Of a DNA stretch of 64,000 bases, positions 1 through 12,000 are shown one piece after another. The notes beneath the pieces were generated by a model. That model did not search any database. It was not told where the DNA came from and saw only the letters and a program-made list of their open reading frames with translations. This stretch comes from Crocinitomicaceae bacterium. Its GTDB lineage: Bacteria; Bacteroidota; Bacteroidia; Flavobacteriales_D; Crocinitomicaceae. The stretch covers positions 1-64,000 of the forward strand of contig JAJTCM010000005.1 of NCBI GenBank assembly GCA_021325675.1, written 5' to 3'. Positions within the stretch are counted from its first letter, which is position 1, and each line of letters opens with the position of its first letter. A program made the translations under genes and the position numbers.

Positions 1-3000
1 GGTTTATTAATATTTTCCGGTGAATTCTCAGGATATGAAGTCAAATCAAGCGAAGAAACATCCACCGTTTTTACGTTTTCCAAAGGAATTTGCAGGCCGC
101 TTTCGGTTAAAACCAATTGACATTCGCTGTCCGAAAGCATATACGCGATGCGATCTTCCGGGTACAAAGGATCGACCGGCAGGTAAGTTCCGCCGGCTTT
201 CAAAACAGCCAAAATGCTGACGATCATCTCCAAACCGCGGGAATGCAACAAGCCGACAATCGTTTCACGATCAACGCCACATTCGGAACGCATGTAATGC
301 GCCAGTTGGTTACTGCGGCTTTCCAGTTCCCCGTAAGTCATGGTTTTATCCTCAAAAACCAAAGCCGTTTGATTGCCATATAAAGTCGATACCGCTTTAA
401 ACTGCTCGTGGATCAAAACGGATGGATAATCGCAGGATGGTCGCGTGAAATCGGTTAACAGTTTTTGTTCTGCTTCCGGAGACAAAACCGAAATTTCATG
501 TACCTGTTTGTTATTGTCTTCGATTGTGAGCTCAATCAAACGCAGGAAAGCATCCAAATAGATTTCAATCGTTTCTTTATCAAACAGCGCAATCGCATAA
601 TTGCAATCCACTGTGATTTCCCCACCAATTTCCTGGATATTGAAGGTCAGGTCGAATTTCGTATGCGGCTTGTCGAGTTCAACGATCTCAAACAAATTGT
701 TGATACTTTGATCTTTCTGCGCTTCCTGGTAAGTCAGGAAAACGTCGAAGAGCGGGTTTCGGGAGGCATCACGGCTTACATTTAACTCCGTAATCAATTG
801 CTCGTAAGGCAAATCCTGGTGGTCGAGGGCTTCGAGTAAACGCCTTGCGGTCTCTGCCTGATAATCTGTCAACGATGCCGCAGCCGGAATCGTTAATTTG
901 ACCGGCAAGCTGTTCACAAACATCCCGATCATTTCTTCCAAATCGTGGTGCGTGCGACCGCTAACCGGGATTCCGACTACGATTTCTTCCTGCCCGCTGA
1001 ATTTATGCAGCAAAATGCCCAATTGGTTCAGGAAAAATGAAAATGCGGTCAACTTCCCCTGTTGGAGGTGAGCTTTGATTGCCTGCGTTTTATCGCGGTT
1101 GATGTTTCTCACAACACGAGCGCCCTCCGTTTTTCTTACTTTAGGCCGTGGACGGTCCGTGCGCAAGTCCAGCACCGGGATTCCTTCTTCAAAGTTGTGT
1201 TTCCAGAATTCAAGTTGTGCCGCATAATCCCTTCCGCTTTGCCATTCCGCAAAATCTTTGTAGTGGGCCTGAAGTGCGGTCAATTCTTCTCCTTCGTAAA
1301 GCTGAACAAACTCCGCAATCAGCAATTTGAGTGACTCCCCGTCCATGATGATGTGGTGGAAATCGAAGAAGAAGTAGGTTTCCCCGTCCAGGTTCATCGT
1401 TGAAACGCGCAGTAAATGATCGTTTGCGAGGTCAAATGGTTTCAAAGCCTGCTCCAAGAAATCCTCCACGGAAGAGCAGGAAAATTCCCGGACATTGAAA
1501 TTTATTTCCGAATGAACAATTTGACGGTATTCTTCGCCAATTGTGACAAAATTCGAACGCAGGATTTCGTGCCTGTTTATTAATTGTTTCCAGGCATTTT
1601 CAAAACGCTGCAAATCGATTTCTGCAACCGCTTTTACAAGGATTGAAATATTATAATTGGTCGACGGGCCTTCGATCCCACTGGTGAGCATCATGCGCTC
1701 CTGGGCTGGTGACAAACGGTAATGAGCTTTGTTTTCACTTAACGGAATGCTTTCGTAATCCGCGTCATCAAGTTGATCGATAGAAGCCGCCAAATCTTTC
1801 AGCACCGGATTTCGGAACACATCTTTGAAATGAATGGATTTCTGAAGTCTGTTTTCAACCAGGTTCACGAGACGGGCAACTTTCAGGGAATGACCTCCCA
1901 GGTTGAAAAAGTCGTCATACAGGCTAATTTCTTCCCGGTCAAATAATTCCTGCCAGATGGCGGCCAGGCTTTTTTCCGTAACGGAAGCGGGCTGAACAAA
2001 ATCCAGCTGCTTTTTATCCGGGAGCGGTAAATCTCCCGTCCGGATTTTACCATTTACTGTCAACGGGAATTCGCTGACCTGGATAATGTGCGCAGGAACC
2101 ATGTAATCAGGTAAAACTTCCTTCAGTTGCTTCTTCGTTCTTTCCAGATCAAAATCATCTGAAATGACATAAGCCAACAAAGTTTGAATTCCATCCAATT
2201 CCACAACACAGGCGTATGCCGCGCTTATTTGGTTTTCCTCTAATAAGGCCTTTTCAATTTCGCCCAATTCAATCCGGAAACCTCTTAACTTGATCTGGCT
2301 GTCTTTTCTGCCGATAAATTCAATATTTCCATCAGGCAGCCAACGACCGTAATCACCCGAATCATACTGTTTTTTAGTGCCTGCAAACGGTAGATTGACA
2401 AATTTCTCTGCTGTAAGTTCCGGGTTATTGAGATATTCTTTCGCCAATCCTTCACCTCCCACGTAAATAATTCCGGGGATTCCAACAGGCACCAAATTAC
2501 GGTACTCATCCAGGATATAAACCTCCGAATTGGCAATTGCTTTCCCGATTGGTACCGTATTTTCGTGTTTGCCTGTAACGCGGTAATACGTTGAAAAAGT
2601 CGTGTTTTCCGTCGGTCCGTAATAATGTACAAATTCGAGCTCCGGGTAAGTCTCTGCTACTTTGTTCACCCACTGAACCAAACAGCGTTCGCCACCGAAA
2701 CCTAAATATTTGAGACCTGTAAAAACGGAAATATCGTCCTGCGCGAGCTGGTGGAAGAAACTTGTTGTGATCCATAAATGGCTGATTTGCTGCTCGGCCA
2801 GGTATTTTTTCAGGAAAGGCAAATTGAGCAAATCTGATTTTTCGACCAGGTGAACTGCCCCTCCGTTCAACAGAGGCCACCAGATTTCAAAAGTTGCCGC
2901 ATCAAAAGCGAGCGAGCCGGTTTGCAAAAGTCGCGCATGTTCGTCTTCGTTGACAAAGTTTGTCTTTTTCACCAAACGAACGATTGCCTTGTGGTCAACC

Positions 3001-6000
3001 AGTACGCCTTTTGGTTTCCCGGTAGTTCCGGAAGTATAAATTACATAGGCCGGAGTTGTGGAGAATATCGCCTGACGGACATTTATACGATCCGATCTCA
3101 GTTGATCCATACGCAAAACGCTAACACCTTCGTAATGAAGTGTTTCCGCAGCTGTCTGGATTAAAATGCGGACCGCGCCATCTTCCAGCATGAATTTTTT
3201 GCGCTCTTCCGGGTGTTCGGGATCAATCGGCAAATACGCTGCACCTGCTTTCAGGATCCCGATAAAGGCCGCGATGGTTTCGCAATTTTTGCTGACGTTT
3301 ACGGCGATCAATTCCCCGGATTTTGTTTCGGATTCAAGCAAGGAAGCCGCCACCCGATCTGAAATTTCGTCCAATTCGGCGTAGGTCCACTGTTTGTGTG
3401 CATCCGCCACAGCGATTTTCGAAGGGAATTTCGCCACGGTTTCACTGAAATAATCGATCACTGATTTTTCCAGGTCAACGTCTGAATACGAGCGGCCCCA
3501 ATCGTTCAGGAAATTCTCTTTTTCAATTCCGCTGACGAGGGAAAGATCCCGGACAGTGCTTGCAGGGTTTGCTACAAAAGCATCCAGTATTCTTTCAAAA
3601 TGGATAATCAAGCCCTGAACGGATTCTTCGCGGAAAATAGCGCTGTAAAATTCCATCACCACGCTCAAACCGCCGTCTTCGGCATCCGCAAATAATAATG
3701 TAAGATCGTATTTAACCGAAGTTGTTTCTGTTACGACCGGTTTAAGCTCAAAATCTGCTGTTGCGGGATTTTCCTGTTCCATGTTCTGGTAGGCCAGCAT
3801 CACATCAAACAGCGGATTCCGGGAAAGGTCCTTTTCCAGTTTAAAGCTATCAATCAGCTCTTCCAAAGGGTAATCCTGGTGCTCAAAGCTTTGTACCACG
3901 TTTTGATTCACGGCAGCTGCGTAATCAAGCAGAGACAATTCGTCCTGCACGTTCATTGGAAAAGCAACGGTATTGGCGAAAAGTCCGTGCACTTCTTCCA
4001 ACTCTTCACGCGTCCTTCCGCTCACAGGGCTGCCAATTACTAACTGTCGCTGACCGCTGTATTTACGCAACAAAATTGCATAAATCGCAAGTAAACCGGA
4101 ATACAGGGTAATGCCGTTTACGGTTAGTAATTCTTTGAAAGCTGCTATTTTAGTTTTCGAAATGTAAAAATCAATGGCCGATCCTTTGAAGGTAAATTCC
4201 TTGGGCCTTGGTAAATCGATTGGCAATTCCAGGGCTTCGAAAGGGTGATTTGCAAAGGCTTCCGACCAGTATTTTTTTCCTGCTTCATTTCCAGCTCCGT
4301 GCTCCTGTTGCCACAGCGCAAAATCGTGGTATTTCAATTCAGTTTTGTTCTCCCCCTTTCCGCTGTAATTTTCCAATACATCGCGGATCAGCAATTGGAT
4401 GGATGAGCCGTCGGAAATGATGTGGTGAAGATCGAGGAACAAGTACGTTTTACTTTCGTTTTTCCACAACTCAATCCGGAAAAGACGGTCGCGGTGCAAA
4501 TCAAAAGGCTTGACAGATTTCATAAAGTGACTTTGTAAATCCGTCACTTCCACTTGTTTTATGTGATCGAAATCCGAAGTGCTAACTTGCTGGAACACCT
4601 GGTCATTTTCCATCGCGAATGTTGTCCGGTAAACCGGGTTTTCGGAAACAAGCGAGCGGATCGATTCTTCCAGTTTTTCAACATCCAACGAACCGCTAAC
4701 TTCGAGCAATTGCGGCATATTGTAAGCTGTCGAAGACGGATCAAATTGCTGGATCAGGAACAGGCGTTTTTGGGCAGAAGAAGCAGGGAAACGACCTTGT
4801 TCGATTTTTCCGTGCACCTTAATTTCACCTGTAATTTCGGCTGCTTTTGCTTCAATGACCCGGGCTAGCTCGCGGATTGTCGGCGATTCAAAGAGATCAC
4901 GGAGTTTCAGTTTTTTACCGGAAATTTTGTTCACCCTGGAAATCACGGCTGAAGCTTTGAGCGAATGCCCGCCCAATTCAAAAAAGTTATCATCAATTCC
5001 CAAATCGTTCACTGCGAGGGTTTCTTTCCAGAGAGCTTCCAGTATCAGCTCGGTTTCGCCGGATGCCTTGATTTTTTCGTCTTCTTTGCCGGATTCTTTG
5101 AGTACCAATTCTTTGTATGCGATTTTGCCGCTTTTCGTTCTCGGAAGAGAATCAAGAATGACAAATTTCTGTGGAATAAGATAATCCGGTAGTTTTTTGC
5201 GAAGTTGTTGTTTGATTTCGGTTACATTATCACTGGTTCCAACGATAAAAGCCGCCAGCGTTGACGTATTATTTTCCTGTATTAGTTTAACGGCCGCCTG
5301 GCTAATTCCATCCAAAGCAAGCAATTGCAATTCAGCTTCGGCCAGGTTGACGCGGATTCCCCTGATTTTGGTCTGAGCGTCAGCCCTGCCCAGGATTTCC
5401 AATTCACCATCGGTATTGATCCTTCCGATATCACCTGTTTTATAATGGATCAGACCGTCTTCCTGTTCAAAAATGGTAGCGGAAAGTTCCGGATCTTTGA
5501 AATAAGCTTTTGCTACGTAGGGACTTGAAACCCGGATTTCGCCCACTTCACCAATCCCAAGTAACTGTCCGTTGCGACGAATACTGATCTGCGTATTTGC
5601 AACCGGTTTTCCAGTTGGAATATTGACCGTTTGAATCAGTGAATTGTGATCCAGGCGTTTCATCGTGGAAATCGTGGATTCGCTTGAACCGTAGCTCACG
5701 ATGAACTCCGCTGAAGCCGGGCTAATCTTTTTAAACAGCTCAAAATCATTCACTTTTGAAGCTTCTCCTGTCATTTTGACTAAGCGTACCGAATCTGCTA
5801 ATTTATTTTCTTTCTCAAACATCCAGCGGAAAACGCTTGGAACAAACTGTAACACAGTTAATTCGTAACGATTAATCAGTGGCACTAAATCTTCGCTTTC
5901 CGTTTCTGCTTTCAGGGATTGCGGATAATAAGCCGCACCTTCCAGCAAGGCCGTAAAAAACTCGTGGTTAAAGGAATCAAAGGATGGGCTTGAGAAGCCC

Positions 6001-9000
6001 GAAATCCGGTCGTTTTCCGTAATATTTAAAAATTCGTTGTACCCCGAAATAAAATGCAGGATCGCTTTGTTGTTTTGTACCACTCCTTTCGGCATTCCCG
6101 TACTCCCTGAAGTGTACAAAATATAAGCCGGATTGTGAGTTATAGCCTCAAAATCTTTTACTTCCTGTGGCAAATGATCGACCCGGTATTGTAAGAGCGA
6201 AGACGGTAGAATTTCTGCTAAAAGCTGCTGATTTTCGCCATCCATTACGATCATTGAAGCCTGCGTTTCTTCCAGGATGTGTAAAATACGTGATTCCGGA
6301 AGACTGCTGTCGAGCATCACATAGGTATTCCCGGAAGCCAACACGGAAAAAACAGCTTCACCCAAATAAAGGCCTTGATCTACGCTAATTGCAATAATGT
6401 TGGATCGCCCGGCAAGCTGATTGATCGCATACGCATGGCTTTCAGCTTTACTCAGTAAATCACGGTAGCTTATGTGCGTATTTCCGACTACGATGGCCGG
6501 TTTTTCTAATTGTTTCAGAGCCACTTCCCTGAAGCGTCCGAAGACCGATTCCGAAGTGTTGAACCACGATTTGGCAGAAGAATCGGAATTTACAATGGCC
6601 TGAGCCCCCAATTCCAGGTTTTGAAGCGTTTTGTTGCCCGAAAGCAAAACCTGGCGGCAAAAGGCCAGTAATTTGGAAGCCAGTAATTCCACCGTCTCTT
6701 CATCGAGTAAATTATCCCTGTAATCCAGTTTCAAAGCAAGACCGTTGGCGTATTCTTCCACGTAGCAATTCAGGTCGAACTTCAGTTTTTCGCCCTTGCT
6801 TTCATGCAGCGGATGAAAATTCCCGATCCTGTTTTCGCCGCTGTCATGCAGGTTGATGAAATTGAAGAAAATCGACGAAATCGGGAACTGATCCAGGTTA
6901 CGCGGCAGCTTCAGGTCATCCACGAGTTGCTCAAACGGATAATGCTGATTGTGAAGCGATTCCACCAACTGATCTTTTATTCCTCTGAAATAAGTATCCA
7001 CTGTTGCTGCGGAATCGTACTGCGAGCGGACCATAACCGTGTTCAGGAAAAAACCAATGTTGCTGCGGAATTCTTCCTGGTCACGCCCAGACACCGGGAT
7101 CCCGATAATCGTATCCGGGGAGCCGGTCAAACGGGAAATCACAAAATTGTAAACTCCGTAAAGCACCATGAACAGGCTGGCGTTGTGTTTTACGGCATAC
7201 GCGTTCAACTCGTCGCGCAAGGCTTCATCGATGTAAAACGTATAGCTGCTTCCGCTGTTATCCAGCAGGTTTTTCGTTTTACCGCTTGCAGGAAGCTTCA
7301 TTTCAGGCAGGTCACCCTCGAGGTTTTGCAACCAGAAAGCCCGCATGTTCTGCATCAATTCGTCCGAAAGCCAGTCTTTTTGCCAGTAGGCATAATCTTT
7401 ATACTGAAAGTCGAGCGGAGCCAACGCAGGCTCACTTTGGTTTGCAAATGCGTAGTAACTGGCTTCGAGCTCATTCCGGAGAATGTTCATCGACCAGCCA
7501 TCGGTGATGATATGGTGCATGGAAAAGAACAATTTCCATTGCGATTTGTTGAGTTCAGCAAGCGAAACCAAAAATAAAGGACCTTGTTCCAGGGTGAATG
7601 ACAACGAATTATGCTCTTCTTCCAAACGCTGCGAAGCAGACTGCTGATCCGGGACGTTTTTCAAATCATAAACCCGCAGCGGAACCGCTAAATGATCTTC
7701 TATTTTTTGCTGCGGAATGCCATTGATATTCACGAAATTGGTACGCAAAATCTCATGGCGCTGCATCATGTATTCCAATGCCTTAACCATAATTTCGGGC
7801 TGAACATCTTCTGTAATATCGAAACTGGAACTCAGGATATAATCATCTGTATTTCCTTTCAATTCGTTGAGCAGCCACAAACGGTTCTGGGCAGAAGAAA
7901 GATCATAAAACTCCCGGTCTTCTGCTTTTTTAATCGTTTGATAAGGCACACGGCCCGATTTTCCGGATAACAAAATAGCTAACTCTCGGATTGTCGGGTA
8001 ACTGAAAATATCACGCACTTCCACTTCGTAACCCGCTCTTTTCAAGGCCGAAATGACACGGATCGCCTTGATGGAATTACCGCCCAAAGAAAAGAAAGAA
8101 TCATTTGCTCCCGGTGACGAAAGCCCCAAAATCTCTTTATAACAATTGGCGATGGCCATTTCAAATTCGCCGGACGGGGCAACAAAACTCGTGTCGCGGA
8201 TCCCGTTCAACAAGACTTTGAGGTCTTTTTTGCCATTGGCCGACAGCGGAATTTTATCCACTTCGATCAAACGCGCCGGAACCATGTATTGCGGAAGGCG
8301 GTCCTGCACAAAGTTCAGCAGCTCACCGGTATTGATCGCGGCAGGAATCCCTGCAATTTGTCCCTGCGGAAATAATTCTGTATAAAATTTATTATGTCCG
8401 ATCTGCTGTTTACGCAGACTGGAAGTATAATCAAATAAAAACTCCCCTTTCGCGGAAAGCAGTTTTCCCTGTATTTTGTAATCCGGGTGATAATCATCTT
8501 CCGACGGGAAACGCTGCACTTCGTATACAATTACATCTCCCGGCTCAACAGCGTATGCTTTATCAAAAACCGGCAAATATAGGGGCAGCCAGCTTGATTC
8601 ACGTTCTCCTTCGAGCACATCGACCAAACCACTACCATCCGTGTCAAAAGTCAGCCATATCACGAAGCCTGTCAGCGAGCCTTTCTTCGTAATCGTCAAT
8701 TTCCCGGATTCTGTTCCTTCCTGCGGAATTATTTGCCTGTAATCCAGGTCTTCAAACACTGCAGAGTCTGAAATAAAGGCTTTTTTATCAAAATTCTTCA
8801 GGACAACACGGACATCGAAAGGATAACCGACATGCTCAAAAATCGATTCTACATATCCTTTGGCCAGGTCGTCAAAACCGTGTTCATAATTCACGCGGTT
8901 CAAATCCACCGCAGAAATCCGGCTCACAGTCCTTTGCGGGATTACCTGTGCCGGATCTTTCAGGAACCTGCGGATGTAATTGCTAAGCATAAAAGCGCCT

Positions 9001-12000
9001 TCCGAGCCCCCAACTACGCCCAATTGTTCTGAAACCGCGTAATCCACCTGTTCCGGAAGCTCAACTTCCATCGCGTTGCCGTGAATTACCGTAATAATAT
9101 CCTGGTAACCGAGCTCTTCTACTTTTGCTTTTGCCTTCAGATAAGCCTCTTCAATAATTTCAATGGCATACACTTTTTTAGCGCCTGCCTCCACACACAA
9201 TTTTGTCAGCACAAGCTCAGAGCCTGGGCCTACTTCCACCACCGTTTTACCGGCAACAGATTTATAGATGGCACGTTTAAACTCTTCAACGCGGACCTGG
9301 TCGTCTTTCATGGATTTGTACATGACATCATCATACACAGGAAATTCTCCCATCGAAGGCCAGAGATAGGTTTTACCGGCATGGGCCGATACAAAAAATG
9401 CCAGAATCTGATCTACCCCACCACGCTTGTAAAAGCCAACAGCCGCATCCTGAACTTCTTCGTGCGCAAGCAGTGTACTTTCAATGTCTCCCAGCTCCAC
9501 CCGATAACCGTTGATTTTCACCTGGCTGTCCTGGCGCCCGAAAAACTCAATCGTTCCGTCTGGAAGCCATCGTGCGATATCTCCCGTACGGTAAACCAAC
9601 GCATTTTCAAGCTGCGGAAGCTTCACAAATTTCTCTTGCGTCAATTCTTCGTTCTTCCAGTAGCCCAAACCAACGCCACGCCCGCCGATCACCAATTCTC
9701 CCTTTACACCCGGAGGTAAAATATTCAGGTTCGCGTCAACAACATAGGCGGCTGTATTTGGAATCGGGCGACCAATGACATTTTTTTCAAACACATCGAC
9801 ATCCTTGTAAACCAAGGCGTCAATGGTCGTTTCAGTTGGTCCGTAATGATTATTGATAGTCGCGCTGAACTTCTTTTTCAGCTTTTTGACCAATTCCGGT
9901 CTCAGGGATTCTCCCCCGATACTCAGGCGGCGAACAGCAGAAGTCCTGGCTAAATCCTCATCGGAACAGGCTTCGAGCATGCTTTCAAATAAGCCTGGCG
10001 TTCCCCCGATATCCGTAACGCTTTTTTGCTGAACGAGTTCTAAAATATAGGGATAATCATAAATCCTGCTTTTTTCAGGGATTGTCACATGTCCTCCGGA
10101 TATAAGTGGCAAAAACAATTCCAGGAGCGAAACATCAAACGAAGGTTTGGTCAGGAAAATCGTGTTGAAAACCGGATCGCCATATAATTTTTTCTCCGCG
10201 TAAAGCGTATGCAGTAAATTCGCATGACTGATGCACACGCCTTTCGGCTTGCCGGTACTTCCGGAAGTAAAAATGATGTACGCCATGTCCAAAGGCGCCG
10301 GTTCTTTCCCGGAAACGTGTCCTTTTTTCTCAATGGCATCCAGCAGAATTTCCTGTTGTCCGGTTTGACTGATCAAAAGCTTACCCTCTTTTCCTTCACG
10401 GATTATCAAATTCGGCTCACATTCATCCAATACCTGCGAAATCCGATTTTCCGGTAAGTCCGGATCAATTGTGATGTACGTTCCTCCCATGCGCCAAACG
10501 GCCAGAATGAGCGGGATCAGCTCCGGGCTGCGGTCCATAATCAGCGCTACGCGCTCACAACTTCCCTGCGATGCCAGTTTTTGCTGTAACTCAGAAACCC
10601 GATCATCCAGGGATTGGAGCGTATATGTTGTGGATTCGCTTACAATGATGTTTTGCAACGGATGGTTTACCACTTGCTCGCGAAAAACATCCAGTAAAGT
10701 CTGATGGCGCGTTAATTCGCTTTCCGGGTGGTTGAACTGCGTTGTTATTTGGTTCAATTCACCCGCTTCGAGCAGGGAAAGGTTTGCTAATGTTTCACCG
10801 TCATTGTTAATGATCGCTTGAGCTGTGGCCGCCAAACGGTCAAACAGTTTTTGGATGGTCTCTTTTTCAAAAAGCTGGGTGCTGTATTCCACCGAACCGA
10901 TGAAAAAATCACCTTCTTCATCGATATTGAGGGACAAATCGAATTTCGAAGTTTTGGCCTCCAGCTCCAATTGTTCGACTTCTAGCCCGAATGCAGAAGC
11001 GTCGACCCGCCTGGAAGGATTATCCTGGTAGGAAAACATCACATCAAACAGCGGATGGCGGCTTGTATCCCGCGGGATATTCAGCTGCTCAACCAGGATA
11101 TCAAATGGATAATGCTGATTTTCCAAAGCTTCCAGCACATGCAATTTCAATTCACCGAAAAACGTGCGGATGCTTGCTAGGGGATCGGCCTGAAGACGGA
11201 GCGCTAATGTATTCACAAAAACACCCAGGGAACCGTTCAGTTCATCAGCCGGACGTCCCGAAACCGGCGTACCGATCGAAAATTCATCCTGGCCGGCGTA
11301 TTTGGACAAGACAATCCCGAAAGTCCCGAGGAAAAACATATAAGGCGAAATTCCCTGTTCGCGGCAAAACTTCTTGATGCGCTGGCTATCGTGCAAGGAA
11401 AACTTCTTCAGGCATTCGTCCCCTTCGTAGTTCTGAACATTTTTCCGGGCTTTGTCTACAGGCAAATCAAGCGCTTTAACGCCATCACGGTACGTTTTGA
11501 GCCAAAAATCTTCCTGTCCGCTTATAAATTCCCGGCCCTCTTCCGATACCTGCCAGGCAGCATAAGCGCCGTACTGGATGATTTCACTACTTACAGGCTC
11601 ACCTTTGTATTCCGCTAAAAATTCGCGAATGATAATTTCAATGCTGATCCCATCGGAAATGATGTGGTGCATATCAAAGAGCAGCACCTGCTTATCTGCT
11701 CCGAGCCTGATCAGCTTGATGCGGATCAAAGGTCCTTGAGCGAGGTCAAAAGGTTGGGTAAATTGCTCTATTTTGGCGGATAATTCTTCCTCCGCGTTTA
11801 TTTGTTCAAACTCCAAACGGAACTCGTAGCGGTCTTCCACCCGGCTAAAGGATTCATTTCCTTCCACCTGCACAGAGGAACGTAAAATTTCGTGCCTGTC
11901 AAAAAGCGCCTGGAAAGCTTCTTCGGTCTTTTGTTGATCTAACTTACCCATAATGCGCAAAGCGGTTGTCATGTTGTAAGCAGTTCCTACCTGGTCAAAG

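Noticed and set aside
6804-7577. 257-aa plus-strand ORF
   Set aside because: Antisense to the left-hand NRPS (C domain, HHIITDGW region); no recognisable family; explained by the codon composition of the opposite strand.
9081-9719. 212-aa plus-strand ORF
   Set aside because: Antisense to the A/methyltransferase region of the NRPS; the minus-strand frame carries clear motifs.
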